Assembly: GCA_014529385.2 (NCBI GenBank)
Contig: CM043959.1
Location: 62,695,753 to 62,759,752 of the forward strand
Origin: Adiantum capillus-veneris
Taxonomy: Eukaryota > Streptophyta > Polypodiopsida > Polypodiales > Pteridaceae
Reading direction: 5' to 3'
Length of the DNA: 64,000 bases
Part shown: positions 48,115 to 60,700 of the stretch, piece by piece
How the letters are laid out: each line of letters starts with the position of its first letter
Position numbering within the stretch: position 1 is the stretch's first letter
The notes under the pieces: generated by a model
Database searches by the model: none
The model's input: the letters and a program-made list of their open reading frames with translations, nothing else
What the model was told of the DNA's origin: nothing
Program-made: the position numbers and the translations under genes

Positions 48115-49106
48115 GTAGATAACATTGCCTTCACACCGATATATTCTATCCCATGGGTCTCCTGTGATATGTGATTCTGTGGTTTTAGAACCCAAGGCAT
48201 CATAAATTTTAGACTCTTATCTATATCTATGACTGTTTTGGTCAAAGATTATGCTCGTTTGGTCACAACGTCGAAGCTTGATTTCCAAGATTCTTTCCTC
48301 TGAAATGAACCATCCTTCTTGATCTATTACTGGACATAACTCATGGGTGGTATGTCAATTGGCTTGTATATCTCAAGCTCTTGTTGAGAAGTCTTTGCTT
48401 CTGTACTTGCAAGTTGTAAGCTTCTTCTTTTAGAACACTGAGCATCAAGTTGTAGACTGCTCCATCTTGACCTTTGTTCGGTCTTTGACTTGGTTCTCCA
48501 ATTAAATTGGCTTCTATTGGATCTTCCATATTTTTTCTTTAAACTGTATCCAGCTACTATAATCCATGTACAATGCCCTTGATTGCATACACACCAAAAC
48601 TGCATGGTTTGCTGGCTTGTGGAGATAACTAGATAATCACTCGGTCCAGTTTTGTGAACTTCTCTCCGCACTTCTATTTTGTGAACTTCTATCTGCACTT
48701 CATCTTTGAGATTGAAATACTTGGCTCCACTAAAATTTGTGAACATCTGGAAGTTTTCTAGATTTGGCTTCACTCTGACCAATAGGATCATGGCTCTTGT
48801 GCTACTTTTGCTTCTCATAAGATACCTGTGGCTTTTGAAATCTGTATACTAGTCTTTATCTTCATTGTAGCCATAGAGCTATAAAACTTGCTCTATTGCA
48901 TTTGTGACTTTTCTACTACCATTGACTACCTCTGGTTTACTTGAACTTTTTGCTTGGATTGAATCCATGTTGTGTTTGGTATGTAAAGTTATTTCCTTGC
49001 AGATTCTATTATCGTATCGTAAAGTTCCTCCTTCTCAGGTTGAAAATATTTCTTGTGCCCAAGAAATTATGGTAAATGAATGCTTTCTAGACACACAAGA
49101 GTTGCG
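48115..49106 (-). pseudogene. LTR-K internal region, gag-like part (copy 2)
   Basis: The stretch 48115-48340 matches 61.75-61.98 kb and 48340-48540 matches 63.83-64.0 kb, so this copy lacks ~1.85 kb present in the other. The minus strand reads EEAYNLQVQKQRL, LEIYKPIDIPP and, in another frame, FWCVCNQGHCTW, all worn. Copia-2 interrupts it at 49107, and the sequence resumes at 54566. Confidence 0.6.
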
Positions 49107-49298
49107 TGAAGGAGTACGAGCGGAAGTGCGACACGAGAGAGAGTGCGAGAAGAAGAGCACGACGATATGGTGAACTCGCTCTACTGTAATGTGTAGAGCA
49201 TAGTGAGTTCTTATTACGTTTTAACAAAAGAATATGTGTACATACCTGGCGGCCCGCCCACTTACCTGGGCGACCACATTGGGCTTTATACCCCAACA
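49107..49298 (-). repeat. copia-2 3' LTR
   Basis: Plus strand TGAAGGAGTACG...CCCCAACA. The minus-strand purine tract TAAGTGGGAGGT lies at 49299-49310. Confidence 0.95.
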
Positions 49299-49387
49299 AC
49301 CTCCCACTTAAAGTCCAATGTGGTACTTTAAGTGTGAGAGAAGCTACTATACAAGCTAATATACAAGAGATGTAGAGAAGTGATGTA

Positions 49388-49909
49388 CTACCCTACACCT
49401 AACTGCTTGCGAAAATGCGTAAAGCTCTCTGAGGGAAGTCCTTTTGTAAGTAGATCAGCAAGATTTTCTATGGTGTGAACTTTGACAAGCTGAAGTTGCT
49501 TATCCTCGAGCATTTCCCTGATGAAATGATACTTCACATCCACATGCTTTGTCTTTGAGTGATAAACTGGATTGCGTGCCAATTGTATAGCACTTTGACT
49601 ATCACAATATAACACAGGCATCTCTTCTTTGATTTCCAAATCTGTTACTAGTTGATTAAGCCAAATTGATTCTTTGCATGCCTCTGATGCTGCAACATAT
49701 TCAGCCTTTGTAGTAGACTGAGTAACACAATCTTGTAATCTAGAACGCCATGATACTGCTCCACCAGCCAATGTAAAGACATACCCTGACGTAGACCTTT
49801 GTTTGTCTAAGTCACCTGCATAATCTGAGTCTGTAAAACCCTTTACACTTAGATCCTGACTCCCATAGCAACACTCCCACTGCAAATGCAATGTCTGGGT
49901 GAGTAGCAA
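49388..49909 (-). pseudogene. copia-2 RNase H
   Basis: It reads GFTDSDYAGDLDKQRSTSGY, GGAVSWRSRLQDCVTQSTTK, AEYVAASEACKESIWLNQLV, CDSQSAIQLARNPVYHSKTK and HVDVKYHFIREML, ending LADLLTKGLP. The start is joined out of frame to the reverse transcriptase end. About 60-70 residues of the connection (the SRYM...LKGT region) are missing at about 49880. Confidence 0.9.
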
Positions 49910-49994
49910 TCATTGCATACATCAAACTACCCACTGTAGACGCATATGGAATCTTATCCATTTCAGCCTGTTCTTCCTCAGACACAGGACAATC

Positions 49995-50740
49995 TTATTT
50001 GCTAAGTTTCACATATGGTGGCAATGGAACACTCAATGCCTTTCCCTTCTCCATATTGAAACGTTGCAAAACCTTGTCAATATACTCTGTTTGAGATAAC
50101 CAAATCAACTTCTTTGATCTGTCTCTCTCAATGCGCATACCAAGTATATGACTTGCCTCACCCATGTCTTTCATGTCAAACGATTTTGCCATCTTTGACT
50201 TCAAAGCTGAAATTTCTTCCAAGTGCTTGCCAACAATCAACATGTCATCCACATACAAAATAAGGATCAACCAACTACCATCCTTAGCCTTCTTTAAATA
50301 TAGACAGTGCTTGAACTCACTACGTTTGTAGCCTTGAGAAAGCATAAACTTGTGGAATTTATGGTACCATGCCCTCGGTGATTGTTTTAAGCCATAAAGA
50401 CTCTTTAACAACTGGCATACCCAATCTTCCTTTCCTTTCTCAACAAACCCTTCTAGATGTAAATTTCCACATCTAAATCACCATGTAAGAACGCTGTCTT
50501 GACATCCATTTGGTGCAACACCAAATCTAATATGGCAACCAATGCAAGAAAGCATCTCAATGTAGTCATTTTGACCACCGGAGAGAAGACTTCATCAAAG
50601 TCAATGCCTTGTTCTTGCTTAAAGCCCTTGGCAACAAGCCTTGCTTTGTACTTTGGCTGACTATCATGAGCGGTGATCTTATACCTGTAAACCCATTTAC
50701 AGGGTAGAGCCTTTTTGCCCCGTGGTAATTTAACTAGCTT
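49995..50740 (-). pseudogene. copia-2 reverse transcriptase
   Basis: On the minus strand from 50740: LPRGKKALPCKWVYRYKI, KARLVAKGFKQEQGIDFDEV, FSPVVKMTTLRCFLALVAIL, QMDVKTAFLHGDL, then a frame change, LYGLKQSPRAWYHKFHKFML and the catalytic ILYVDDMLIVG (about 50240). HILGMRIERDRS and YIDKVLQRFNMEKG follow. There is a stop after HKNQT at 50741 and another after KLSK at 49995. Confidence 0.9.
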
Positions 50741-52064
50741 CTATGTCTGGTTTTTATGCAGAGCTGTCATCTCTGAATGCATGGCCAATTGCCAATTCCC
50801 GGAGTCCTTCATTTGCACTGCTTCCTTGTAACATGAAGGCTCATTGCAATCAGTCAACATGACATAGTTCACAGATGGAACAAACCTATCAGGAGGTCGC
50901 GTGACATGTCCAGATCTACGCACAATAGGTGGCTCAGGCAGCCACAACCTGTGGTTCCAATCTATCCTGTCCTTGCTCCTCTTGAGCCCTGACATTTTGT
51001 CTTGCACGTGCAGGTCCATCTTCTTGGAAGACAACTCTTCTAATCTCCTCAACTTTCTGTGGTTTAGAATGATATTTGGCTTCATTAAAGTGAACATCAT
51101 TGCTGTGGATAACCTTTCTGGATTCGGGATCCCAAAGTCTGTACCCCATCTCACCAGAATTACCATAGCCTAGAAAGATGCACTTTCTACTCTTTGGCTC
51201 AAGTTTGTTCCTAAATTCCTTTGCAACGTGAGTATATGCCTCACAGCCAAAGACTCTGAGATGCTTGTATAAGGGCACCTTGCCTGACCATACCATCTCT
51301 GGCACTGAATCCTTCTGCAAAACCTTGCTAGGAGATCTATTTACAAGATGAACAGCTGTTGATACAGCTTCAGCCCAAAACCCATTTGGCAGCTGTGCAT
51401 TAGACAACATACTTCTGACCTTCTCTTGTATGGTCCTATTCATCCTCTCAGCAACACCATTTTGAGGAGGATTGTAAGGAGCAGTAAGTTGACGTTTTAT
51501 ACCTTTTGACTCACAAAAGTCCTGAAAGGCCTTTGAAACATACTCTCCACCATTGTCAGTGCGTAAGCATTTAAGCTTCTTGCCACTCTGATTCTCCACA
51601 AGTGTCACAAACGTTTTGAAAACACTAAACGCTTCATCCTTGTGCTTGAGAAAGTAAACCCATACTTTCCTCGAGTAATCATCTATAAATGTCATAAAGT
51701 AAGAAGCTCCCCCTAGAGATAGGTTAGGCATAGGTCCACACAAATCACCATGAACAAGTGCCAACTGTGTATCTCTTCTACTGCTTCTATGCTTATGTGG
51801 CTGCTGTGTTTGCTTACCATACAGACAATGTTCACAGAATTCAAAATCATTAAATGAAAAGCCAAGCAAATAACCAGAACGAGACAAGATTTCCATTCCC
51901 TTCTTGGACATATGTCCTAACCGGCTATGCCACAAAGAAACGTTCGGCTGCTCGGTTACATTGATTACATTTTTAGCGACATTTGATACATAAATCATGT
52001 AAAGTCCTCCAGACTTTACTCCATGTGCTGTAACTGTCATAGAACCCTTGGATATCTTCCACAT
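50741..52064 (-). pseudogene. copia-2 integrase and linker
   Basis: WHSRLGHMSKKGMEIL and CEHCLYGKQTQQPHK give the HHCC region. HGDLCGPM, RTDNGGEYVS and PQNGVAERMNRTIQEKVRSM give the DDE core. LRVFGCEAYTHVAKEF and KCIFLGYGNSGEMGYRLWD follow. The frame changes near 50950 into PPIVRRSGHVTRPPDRF, the usual linker to reverse transcriptase. A frameshift at about 52060 separates it from protease. Confidence 0.9.
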
Positions 52065-53269
52065 TTTCTATCCAAAAGTGTGACGTAGCCAGCATCATCA
52101 AGTAAACCTGTGCTGATCAAGCTCTTTGTAATTGCGGGAACATGCCTCACATTCTTCAGCGTGAAAAAAGAGCCATTCTGAAACTTCAATTGAACATCTC
52201 CAACACCTAAGATTTCACATGTCTGCCCATTGCCTAGCCGAACATGATCTTTAGTGGTCACATAAGAGGTAAACCACTCCTTGTTTGGAGACACATGAAG
52301 TGATGCCCCTGAGTCTATAATCCAGTCACTCAGTGCATTTCCATCAGATGCTCTAAGAAGAGATAAGTCCATTGTATTCTTCAAGAAGTAGATGTCTCCA
52401 GACACTAGACTGTCATCCTCTGCAACAGTGTTTGTCACATTTATTTCTTGAATCTTCACTGAGGACTTGTTCTTCTCACCATGGTCTTCAGCTTTCTCTT
52501 TGCCTTTTTCTGCTTTCCATTCTCTGTAGTCTCTTTTCATGTGACCCTTCTTTCCACAATGGTAGCATTCTATGTCACTCTTGCCTTTAGCACTGCGGGA
52601 CTTGCTACGAGACTGATTCCTCTTTCCACCTTTGTACTTTTCTTTGGTCCTTCCCCTGACAACTAAGGCTGCTCCTTTGCCTTTGTCCATTGTCTTTCTA
52701 TTGGTTTCTTCAGTAAGCAGACTTCCTTCTACACCTGCTATGTTCAAACCATCTGGAGGTGCAGAATTACTCAAAGCTGTGCGAAAAGTGTCCCAACTTT
52801 CCGGCAATGTGATCAACAGGAACATAGCTCTAACAGGTTCATCAAACTTGACACCTTGAGCTGACAACTGAATGTAGATTTTGTTGAATTCATTCAGATG
52901 ATTGGACATAGGTGTCCCTTCTTTCATCTTCAAGTCAACAAGCTTCTTAAGCCAGTATACCTGTGAAGCTGCACTCTGATTCTCATAAAGATCACTCAGC
53001 TTTAACCATGCTTGATAAGCCAACACCTCGTCTGCTACATTGAAGTAAATGCTTTCTGCCAAAGTCAGCATAATGGTAGAAAGTGCCAATTCATCCATTT
53101 TGCTCCATTCATCTTCGTCCATATCTTCTAGTTTTATCCCCTTGAGCTTTATAGGTTTTATCTGCTTCTTTTGTACCAACACGTGCCAAATCTATTTCTT
53201 CCACAATGGGAAATTGGTTCCATCCAGTTTCTTGATATTGCAAAGAGTAGTGTCTTGTGATCCAGCCAT
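52037..53269 (-). pseudogene. copia-2 gag and protease
   Basis: The start ATG is at 53269 (MAGSQDTTLCNIKKLDGTNF). A TAG at 53194-53192 breaks codon 26; the frame then runs on for 381 codons. Gag shows AWLKLSDLYENQSAASQVYW and MSNHLNEFNKIYIQL, then a basic tail and the knuckle CYHCGKKGHMKRDY, whose last Cys is Tyr, so metal binding is impaired. Protease has WIIDSGASLHVSPNKEWF (about 52320). The frame ends at 52037, short of integrase. Confidence 0.9.
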
Positions 53270-54354
53270 AGCTACGCTTCACAGTGGTTTACTTTCCTGG
53301 GAAAAATTCGGCAAAGTTTCCCCTGTAAACTGACCTCTAAACCAATATCAACTTGTCAAATGAACCAAGAAAGCTTCAGATTTTGCATAAATTTTGGCAG
53401 AGTCTCCTTTTTAAAATGGCTCTGGTGTACTCAAAAAACAAACCAAAAAACAGCTCAAAAAACACTGTCTCTCTGACACTGTAAGCTGCGGGTAAACCTG
53501 TCCTGCACCTATACTGTCTCTCAGTGTCCTGTCATTGTCCTGTAAGCATAGACTGTGACAATGCCTCAATGGCAGTAAAGCAAAGATGTAATCCCAACTG
53601 TCTAACTCACAGTCAATACATCCTAGCTACCTATCTAAGGGTGCTTGAGGGATCGCTCCAAGACCTGTATCACCGAAAGGATCTCAACATTCGAGAATCC
53701 CCCAGCTCAATAAAACCTCACTCAACCCTCAACAAAGGCTGGAGTAAATCTGACAGTACATAGACTTCCCACAAAGTCATACATCCACAAATTTCCCACT
53801 ATATGTTGTAACCGCTGTGGCGGTTGTTTGCTGCGTGACTCACAGCCAGCAAACCCTCAACAAACATACATCATCTCTGACAATACATCCCATGTGGAAG
53901 TACCTGCAATGTCAGGATGAAATCTGGAATATCAAGCACCAAACACAAGCTACCTGATGAACTAGTGGATGTCGCCTACAGTTTGTGTGTAGATGCACCC
54001 GTGTCATATGTGACACGCCTCCAAGAACTGTGAGCCGTCCTTCGATGTGTAGAAAGCCACAAATCAACACTCTAGGAGTGTCGATATCCTCAGCACCTGC
54101 ATTCGTATGCCGAAAACCCCAAATTTGCAAAGTCGGATCTGCACACCCCGAGACCACGTAGTCGAAAATGGCCTCCGCAGACCTTTGCCGAAGCCGAACA
54201 GTGGCCGAGATGACCTCAGAATGAGATCCTGAGAACACCGTGCCCTACAGGCTCACCCACAAGATTTGGGGCTGTGTCTTCGCGTGTCGAATTTCACTCC
54301 AATCTGAGCTGGTGACTCTAGCCTCCTGCAATGCTGCCCTGAGCCTCGATCTGA
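53270..54354 (-). other. copia-2 untranslated leader
   Basis: About 1.1 kb lies between the primer-binding site and the gag ATG. I see no coding frame with copia similarity and no repeat. Confidence 0.7.
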
Positions 54355-54366
54355 GCTCTGATACCA
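54355..54366 (-). other. copia-2 primer-binding site
   Basis: The minus strand reads TGGTATCAGAGC, two bases after the end of the 5' LTR. It is complementary to initiator tRNA-Met. Confidence 0.92.
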
Positions 54367-54368
54367 GT

Positions 54369-54560
54369 TGAAGGAGTACGAGCGGAAGTGCGACGCAAGA
54401 GAGAGTGCGAGAAGAAGAGCACGATGATATGGTGAACTCGCTCTACTGTAATGTGTAGAGCATAGTGAGTTCTTATTAGATTTTAACAAAAGAATATGTG
54501 TACATACCTGGCGGCCCATCCACTTACGTGGGCGACCACATTGGGCTTTATACCCCAACA
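54369..54560 (-). repeat. copia-2 5' LTR
   Basis: It matches 49107-49298 over its whole 192 bp. TATAAAGCCC near its start on the minus strand could be the TATA box. Confidence 0.95.
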
Positions 54561-54565
54561 TTGCG

Positions 54566-56525
54566 CAACTCTAGCTCAAATGCATCAAAATTGGCTGCAA
54601 CCCTTTGAAATGATGAAAAACTATAGCTTTAAATAGCTTGATCTGCAATCACATGTACCCTTGGTGATAACAAGCTATCTTTGGAGCGCCAAAGATAAAA
54701 TTGCTATCTTGGAAGCGCCAAAGATAAAATCTCATTTCTTCAAGAGATTTTTGTCCAATGGGATTTTCTTGGGTTTTTGCATGTAATTTCAAGTCTCTCC
54801 ACTAAGTTTCACAAAGTTTGAACTATATGGGAGTAATTTGCCATCCCTGTTTGTCCATTCTTGAAGGTTTTCATCTATTTTGGTGTTTCAAGTCTTTACA
54901 CAGCTTCAAAGTTGTTCAAACTTCCTCAAGAGCTCTATAATGTTCAGTGGAAGCTATGTCAATGAAAATTTTGCCAAAATCACCTTTCTGGTAGAGAATT
55001 TATCTTATGTGCACGTAAGATAAAATTCTCCAAAATTGAACTTTGACCACTTGAATAGGGTTCTTATGATAAGACAAAGCTAACCCTAGTGTCAAAATAA
55101 AAAAATCACCTTTCTGGTAGAGAATTTATCTTATGTGCGCCTAATATCCAAAATTGAACTTTGACAACTGGAATAGGGTTCTTATGATAAGACAAATTAA
55201 GCTAAGTCTGGTGCCAAAATTAGAAAATCACCTTTATGGTAGAGAATTTATCTTATGTGCACCTAAGATAAAATTCTCCAAAATTGAACTTTGACCACTT
55301 GAATAGGGTTTTTATGATAAGACAAAGCTAACCCTAGTGCCAAAAAAAAAAATCACCTTTTTGGTAGAGAATTTATCTTATGTGCGCCTAAGATAAATTA
55401 ATCAAAATTTGAACTTTGACAACATGAATAGGATTCCTATGATAAGACAAAGATAACCATAGTGTCAAAATGAAAAAATGATATTTCTAGTGAAAATTTT
55501 GTCTTTTGGGCGCATAAAATAAAATTTCCGTGTTTCAACATATTTTTAACCAATGTGACTTGTCTAGGTTCTTATATGTTATTTCAAGCTTGTTTAACCA
55601 ATTTCACAAAATTTGAACAATTAACCAGTGTTTTGTCACCCTTTTTGATCCTAGTGTTTTGTCACCCTTTTTGATCCTATAGTCAAGGTTTATAGTTTTC
55701 TTGGTGTTTTTACCCTTGCACAACTCCAAATTTGATGTAACTTGCTTAGGAGTTGTATTATGGTCTAAATAGACCCCGTGAGTTAAGATTTTGGCAAAAT
55801 AACCTCTCTGGAGAGCTTTTTATCTTCGGCGCGGCTAGGATAAAACTCTTCTAGATTTTGAGCTTTTTCAGTTTTTTCTTCATAGATTGGTTATTCCCAC
55901 AAGTTTTAGGATTTATCCACACCTTGGTTTCAAGTTTTAGCCTGATTTGACTTTTCCTTGTTGAATTTCTTTGAAGTGTGCGGTTTTTTTCAACTTTGGG
56001 CTTGACCAAGTGTTTTAGTGATCCAAATGTTTCCAAAATCTATGGGGATGGTCTTAACAAGTTGTCCAACCACCTTACAAGTTCAATTTCTCAGATTCAA
56101 TCCCAAAACCCCTTGTCTATCTTAGGCACGCCTAAGATAGATTTGACTGTTTTAGTGGTTTTCTCAGTGCGCCTCAAATCAGATGCAATCCTGATGGTTT
56201 CTACTTATCCTTCTCCTACTGAACATGAAAAAAGAATGCAAAAAGTGGAAAATTCAACTTTCAATCTCAAATCTCTACTTCCTACTTAGGTGATACCTTT
56301 ACCGACCACTAGCTAGTCTCAAGGATCCTTCACCTAATTTGTCCTACTAGACTAATGCTCTCGAGGTCCATACCGAGTATCCCTACTCTCAAGCACCTCT
56401 CAACCGTGATAAAGTGAAAAAATTTGTTACTCTAGCCGAAACTGGAGGAATTAATGGAAATTCAAGTGAATGCTTTAGGTATTTCTCTAGTCTAGGTTGC
56501 CTCGTCCCCAGCAATGACGCCAAAA
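54566..56525 (-). mobile_element. LTR-K leader and 5' internal region (copy 2)
   Basis: It is the counterpart of 25450-27382. Repeats of ~125 bp (TCACCTTTCTGGTAGAGAAT, TGACCACTTGAATAGGGTTC) begin near 54983, 55110, 55235 and 55350. Hairpins of the TATCTTAGG family lie at 54676-54697, 54705-54726, within each 125-bp unit and at 56117-56140. No long open frame is present, as expected for a leader. Confidence 0.65.
56504..56522 (-). other. LTR-K primer-binding site (copy 2)
   Basis: The minus strand reads TGGCGTCATTGCTGGGGAC, three bases from the LTR end. It is a worn form of the Athila/Tat-type site also seen at 27361-27379. Confidence 0.7.
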
Positions 56526-57700
56526 TGTCGGTCGACTGCCAAGCCTCACCATATCGATGCTAGCAAAGAGAGAACCACATACATAAAATGTCAATCCGTG
56601 GGATATAGCTGACCTAACGAGTGCATGGAGGCTACAAGAGATAGCTAATCTCTTAGAAAACCCAAGTCTAGTGTGCTCTCACCTAGATCGGTCTCAAGTG
56701 TGTGTCACACACCAAAAGCCACTTTCCTTATCGCGTGCTTGATCGGATGAATTTGTATAGCTACAGTGCTCCGAATGCAACGAAACGTAATGCCTAGCAT
56801 ATGCAGAGTATCCTCAACATCCCTATCTCCTCAAAAGTCATTTCTAACACTCTGGCAAAATCACACCTAAGATAAACAACATGTTTACCAAAGACTAATA
56901 CGTTGATTTCATGTAGCTTCGGTGCTCCAAATGTGATGAAACTTAATGCCTAAAATGTCCACACTATCCTCAACACTCTCATGTGCTCAAATTTCATTTC
57001 TGACACTAAAAAAAAATCGGGAATAAGATTAAAAACTTATTTTAGATCAGTTGATGTCAGACTCTAAAGCGCTCTATAACTTCCTTAGGACGTGCTCTAT
57101 CTATTCCTATGGTTGAAAATTAGTTTGGATGCATGTATGGTTCGTAAGGAACAAAAATAGCTTGTAGATGGACATGACTAAACCCACAAAATCATTGTGA
57201 GAAACTTACATAAAAAGAGAGAGCTTTCATCTGCGAGGGTGTTGGTATGCTCACATTTGCAATGAAACACCACACGAGGGCGACACAAGATATTGAAATA
57301 GTAGAGAGCTCATAGGGCTATACTGCAGCATACACTCACTTTCATTATCCAAAACTTAGGTCCAAAGTTTCAAAAATTGGCTTTTAAACCTTAGCCAAGG
57401 TTTAAAATGTGCAATGTCTAGGTGCCCAAGACCTTTGAGGCTCCACAACTTATTGTGTAACCTACAACGTAGGCACACTAGCTGAAATATTCTTTACATC
57501 TTGGAACTCTCATTGAGGGCGTAATGCGTTACAATTATCACAATGGTGGCTAAATAAAAAAGAAAATTACAATACATGGCCATTTTGGAAAAATGTAAAA
57601 AATGTGCAACTCCAATCTTCATTGCCTTTTCATATTCATCTTTGATGTGCATTCATAATGCTTCTATCTTCAACAACTTTTGTTAACTGATGTCGGCTCA
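56526..57700 (-). repeat. LTR-K LTR, copy 2 (1175 bp)
   Basis: Plus strand TGTCGGTCG...GTCGGCTCA. It aligns with 27383-28651 along its length, without the 96-bp duplication. The purine tract GGAAGGGGGGA (minus strand, 57709-57719) borders its upstream side and a primer-binding site its downstream side. Confidence 0.8.
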
Positions 57701-57719
57701 GTTAAGATTCCCCCCTTCC

Positions 57720-60700
57720 AATATTAGTACCTGTCCTCAGGCACTATTGAAAAGTGTCTGTGGGGGCTATGCAAGGTTTTTGATTGGTTGGTGATGAGCT
57801 ACTTCTTTTTGTTGGTGATTGAATTTATTGATGAGATTCATTCCGTCGTAGCATCTTCATTGGTTTGAATTTGTCTCTAAAGGAAGAGATGATGTTTCAA
57901 TTGTCCATTGTAGCCGCATAATGGTGAGGTTGCTATTTATTTATTAAGAGTAAATAGAAGAGAAGTAGAACAATGAGGATCTAGATTAAGGTCTAGTACC
58001 TCGATGACCAAAGGAAAAAACCCCACTGGGAACAAAGTGCCTTTGGGATACACGCATTATTGGAGTACTCATTAGCATGGGAACTATTAATAAAGTACTG
58101 AAGAGATTGTGTGCTGGTGGATATAGAAATAAGAGGGAAAAACATATGTGAGTAGCATAATTGAATGTTGGTTTGCCTGTTGTATTCCGCTCAAGGTGCA
58201 TAGTTGGAAGCAAAAAAGAGTGTCTAATGTGTATGTCCAATGGTGGAACATCCTATTTGCATACACAAAAATGCATGGTAAACAATATGCTATGTAAGAA
58301 ATATTCTTGAGGGGTTCTTCAAAAACGAAGGTGTAGCTATAAAATCATATGTCGTGGCTTTACAAGTTGGCACCCCTTTAAGAAAGGTTCTCGATGTCGA
58401 CGATACGTGCTCTCATCTTGTTGTGCAACATGTGTTATGCTCATCTCATCCAGTATGAGCGCGACGACTTAGATATTCTCAACTCTTCCAGTTTGAGCGT
58501 AAGCCTAATAACCATGACTCTTAGCATAGAGCTGAATATGACTTGAAGCTTTGGGACTAACGCTTTGCTCATTTTTTGGCTCTACATCCCGACTCTGACT
58601 ATGCCAACAAAGAGTGTTTTTTTGCATCCTCGCAACTTTAATTTTCACATTCTTGAGCTCACTATAAACATTTCTTCTGGTAAAAGTAAGCTTCAATCCT
58701 CAAAAGAGGATTATTGAAGGACCAAGTTGGCATTGAAGGCTTATTTTTCCATACTTGTTTTATCTTGGAATCTATAATTTTGTTGGTTGAGTTGTCCGTT
58801 TTTTAATGTGAAGAATCCATTTTCTATTTGATTCTCCAATTAGGCCTATTGTTGTAGGGAGTCTCTAAGGTTGTTGTAGGCCTCTATTGGGTGTCGGCAT
58901 CTGGCTTTTGACTCGGAGCATTGGAAGACTTAGGAATCCAAATCTCTTGATGACCTTTGTAACTGCTTTGTTACCTATGCTTAGCTCTAGGTCTTGTTGA
59001 GATCTTGAGATTTTCATGTAGGTCCGATGTAGTTGCAGTTGGCTTGTGGTTGACTTGTAGCCAAATCTTGGTATAACCTGTGTAGAGTCCTTGTCTAGGA
59101 GGAAGATTCTTTGAGATCCATCTCTGTTCTATATGCCCTTGAGAGTTGTGGTTGAATGTAGCATTATTTTTTATTGTCCTTTTGTAAATCTTCTTCTTAG
59201 GTATCCTGACACATTGTTGAGGTTGGTACCTAGTGGGCCTTCTTTCTTCAAAGGTTCTTGACTTTACTTCATATGCCCTTACCTGCAATTTTGGTACCCA
59301 CATCTGTCTGTTACCTCTATAGTATTCCTATTATTTTAATCTCCATTGTGATGCTATCCATACCATGTCTTTGTATTTTTATTTTGATATGTTGTCTTCA
59401 ATCCACACTGGTGGATCACTCACTTTTACTAAACTGCTCGGAATAAACACTTGCTTGACTATCTTTTGCTTTCTTGAGTACTTGGGTTGAAATATCTTTG
59501 TTTTTCTAAGTGTCTCCTTAAAGGTTTTAGTTGGGTCATCAATTGACTTGAAGTTTCGAAAGCCTGACTTGCTTGAAGAAGTTGATGCATGACAGTTCTT
59601 TGATATAGAGGCATATGATGTCACACCTTTTGTGCTAGTCAATGGAAGGTCCACTTTGGCTTTACCTTTGTTTGCAATATTTTTCTTTGATTCTTGTGAC
59701 TTCTATGACTCTGAATCTAGCATTAATGGTATCTCTATCTTTTTCTTGCTACCGTTTGCAAAGTAGAGCAATAGCACTGTATTTTCTCTATGGGCCTTGT
59801 GCTAGTCTAACCATTGATGTTCAAGGATGACATCTACAAGCATGTGCTTTGAATGATCTACTTGAAACTTTACCTGCTCTTCATTCTTTTGGATTGTCAG
59901 AGTACCTACCAATTCTTTTTGACTTGTAGCCTTACCTTGCATTGCTTTACTGTCCTCTTTTCCTGGAGTGATCTCGAGTATTCTTTGGATATTCTCTAAA
60001 ATTATATTTCACTTTGCTTCTTTATCCAGTAAAGCATTGCATCTAACACTTGCTCCATTTTCACTGCTACTGAGGACTATAGCTATTCTCAAATTGATGG
60101 TTCTATCAAAGATCCTTGTCCCCCTTTTGCCATGGTCTCATCTTGATCTAGTCTAGCCTCTATGGAAGGTGGTTTAATACTTTCTTTTCCACTCTCACTT
60201 ATATATATTGATTCTCTTGGCATTGTCTGGGTCTTTGGATTTCATATTTCTTCTTGGTTGTTTGCAAACTCCCTTTTCTTTACTTTTGGGTTTGGTGGCA
60301 TTCTCTGCTTAATAGCTTTCGTGGTTGCCCTTTGCTCTGTTTGATCTGCACTTGCTATTACCTGATATGCTTTAAGTTCTTCTGAGGTTCTATTCGATGA
60401 AGATGAATCATTTTCAATAAGCTTTGCTTTGGCCTTGGTCTCCATTTTAAATGTTTTTGAGGACTTTGTGCTGTCGTCCGGAGGTAACCATTCCTGGTCT
60501 TCCTTCTTTGTTGTCTGTGGTGATTGCATCATGTTTAAAATCTGTATCTCTAGGACCTTTTGGGCCATTGGCATGCCCACAATGATGTTATCAGGTATAT
60601 GTTTTCAAGTTACCGCATAGAATTGAGCTGTGATTATCTGTGAACTTATTTAAATGGCAGTGGAAACAATTCCCCAACATTCTGCCTGTTTTTTAAAGAT

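Larger units (their letters stand above)
49107..54560 (-). mobile_element. Ty1-copia element copia-2 with both LTRs
   Basis: Both LTRs are 192 bp (49107-49298 and 54369-54560) and differ at roughly 8 sites by eye. The target duplication TTGCG lies at 49102-49106 and 54561-54565. A primer-binding site, gag, protease, integrase, reverse transcriptase, RNase H and a purine tract are all in order on the minus strand. Several frameshifts and stops make it inactive. It sits in LTR-K sequence. Confidence 0.95.

Noticed and set aside
48327-48818. 163-codon minus-strand frame as an intact gene
   Set aside because: It switches between pieces that lie in different frames in the 61-64 kb copy, and it spans a 1.85-kb deletion joint, so it is a chance fusion of LTR-K fragments.
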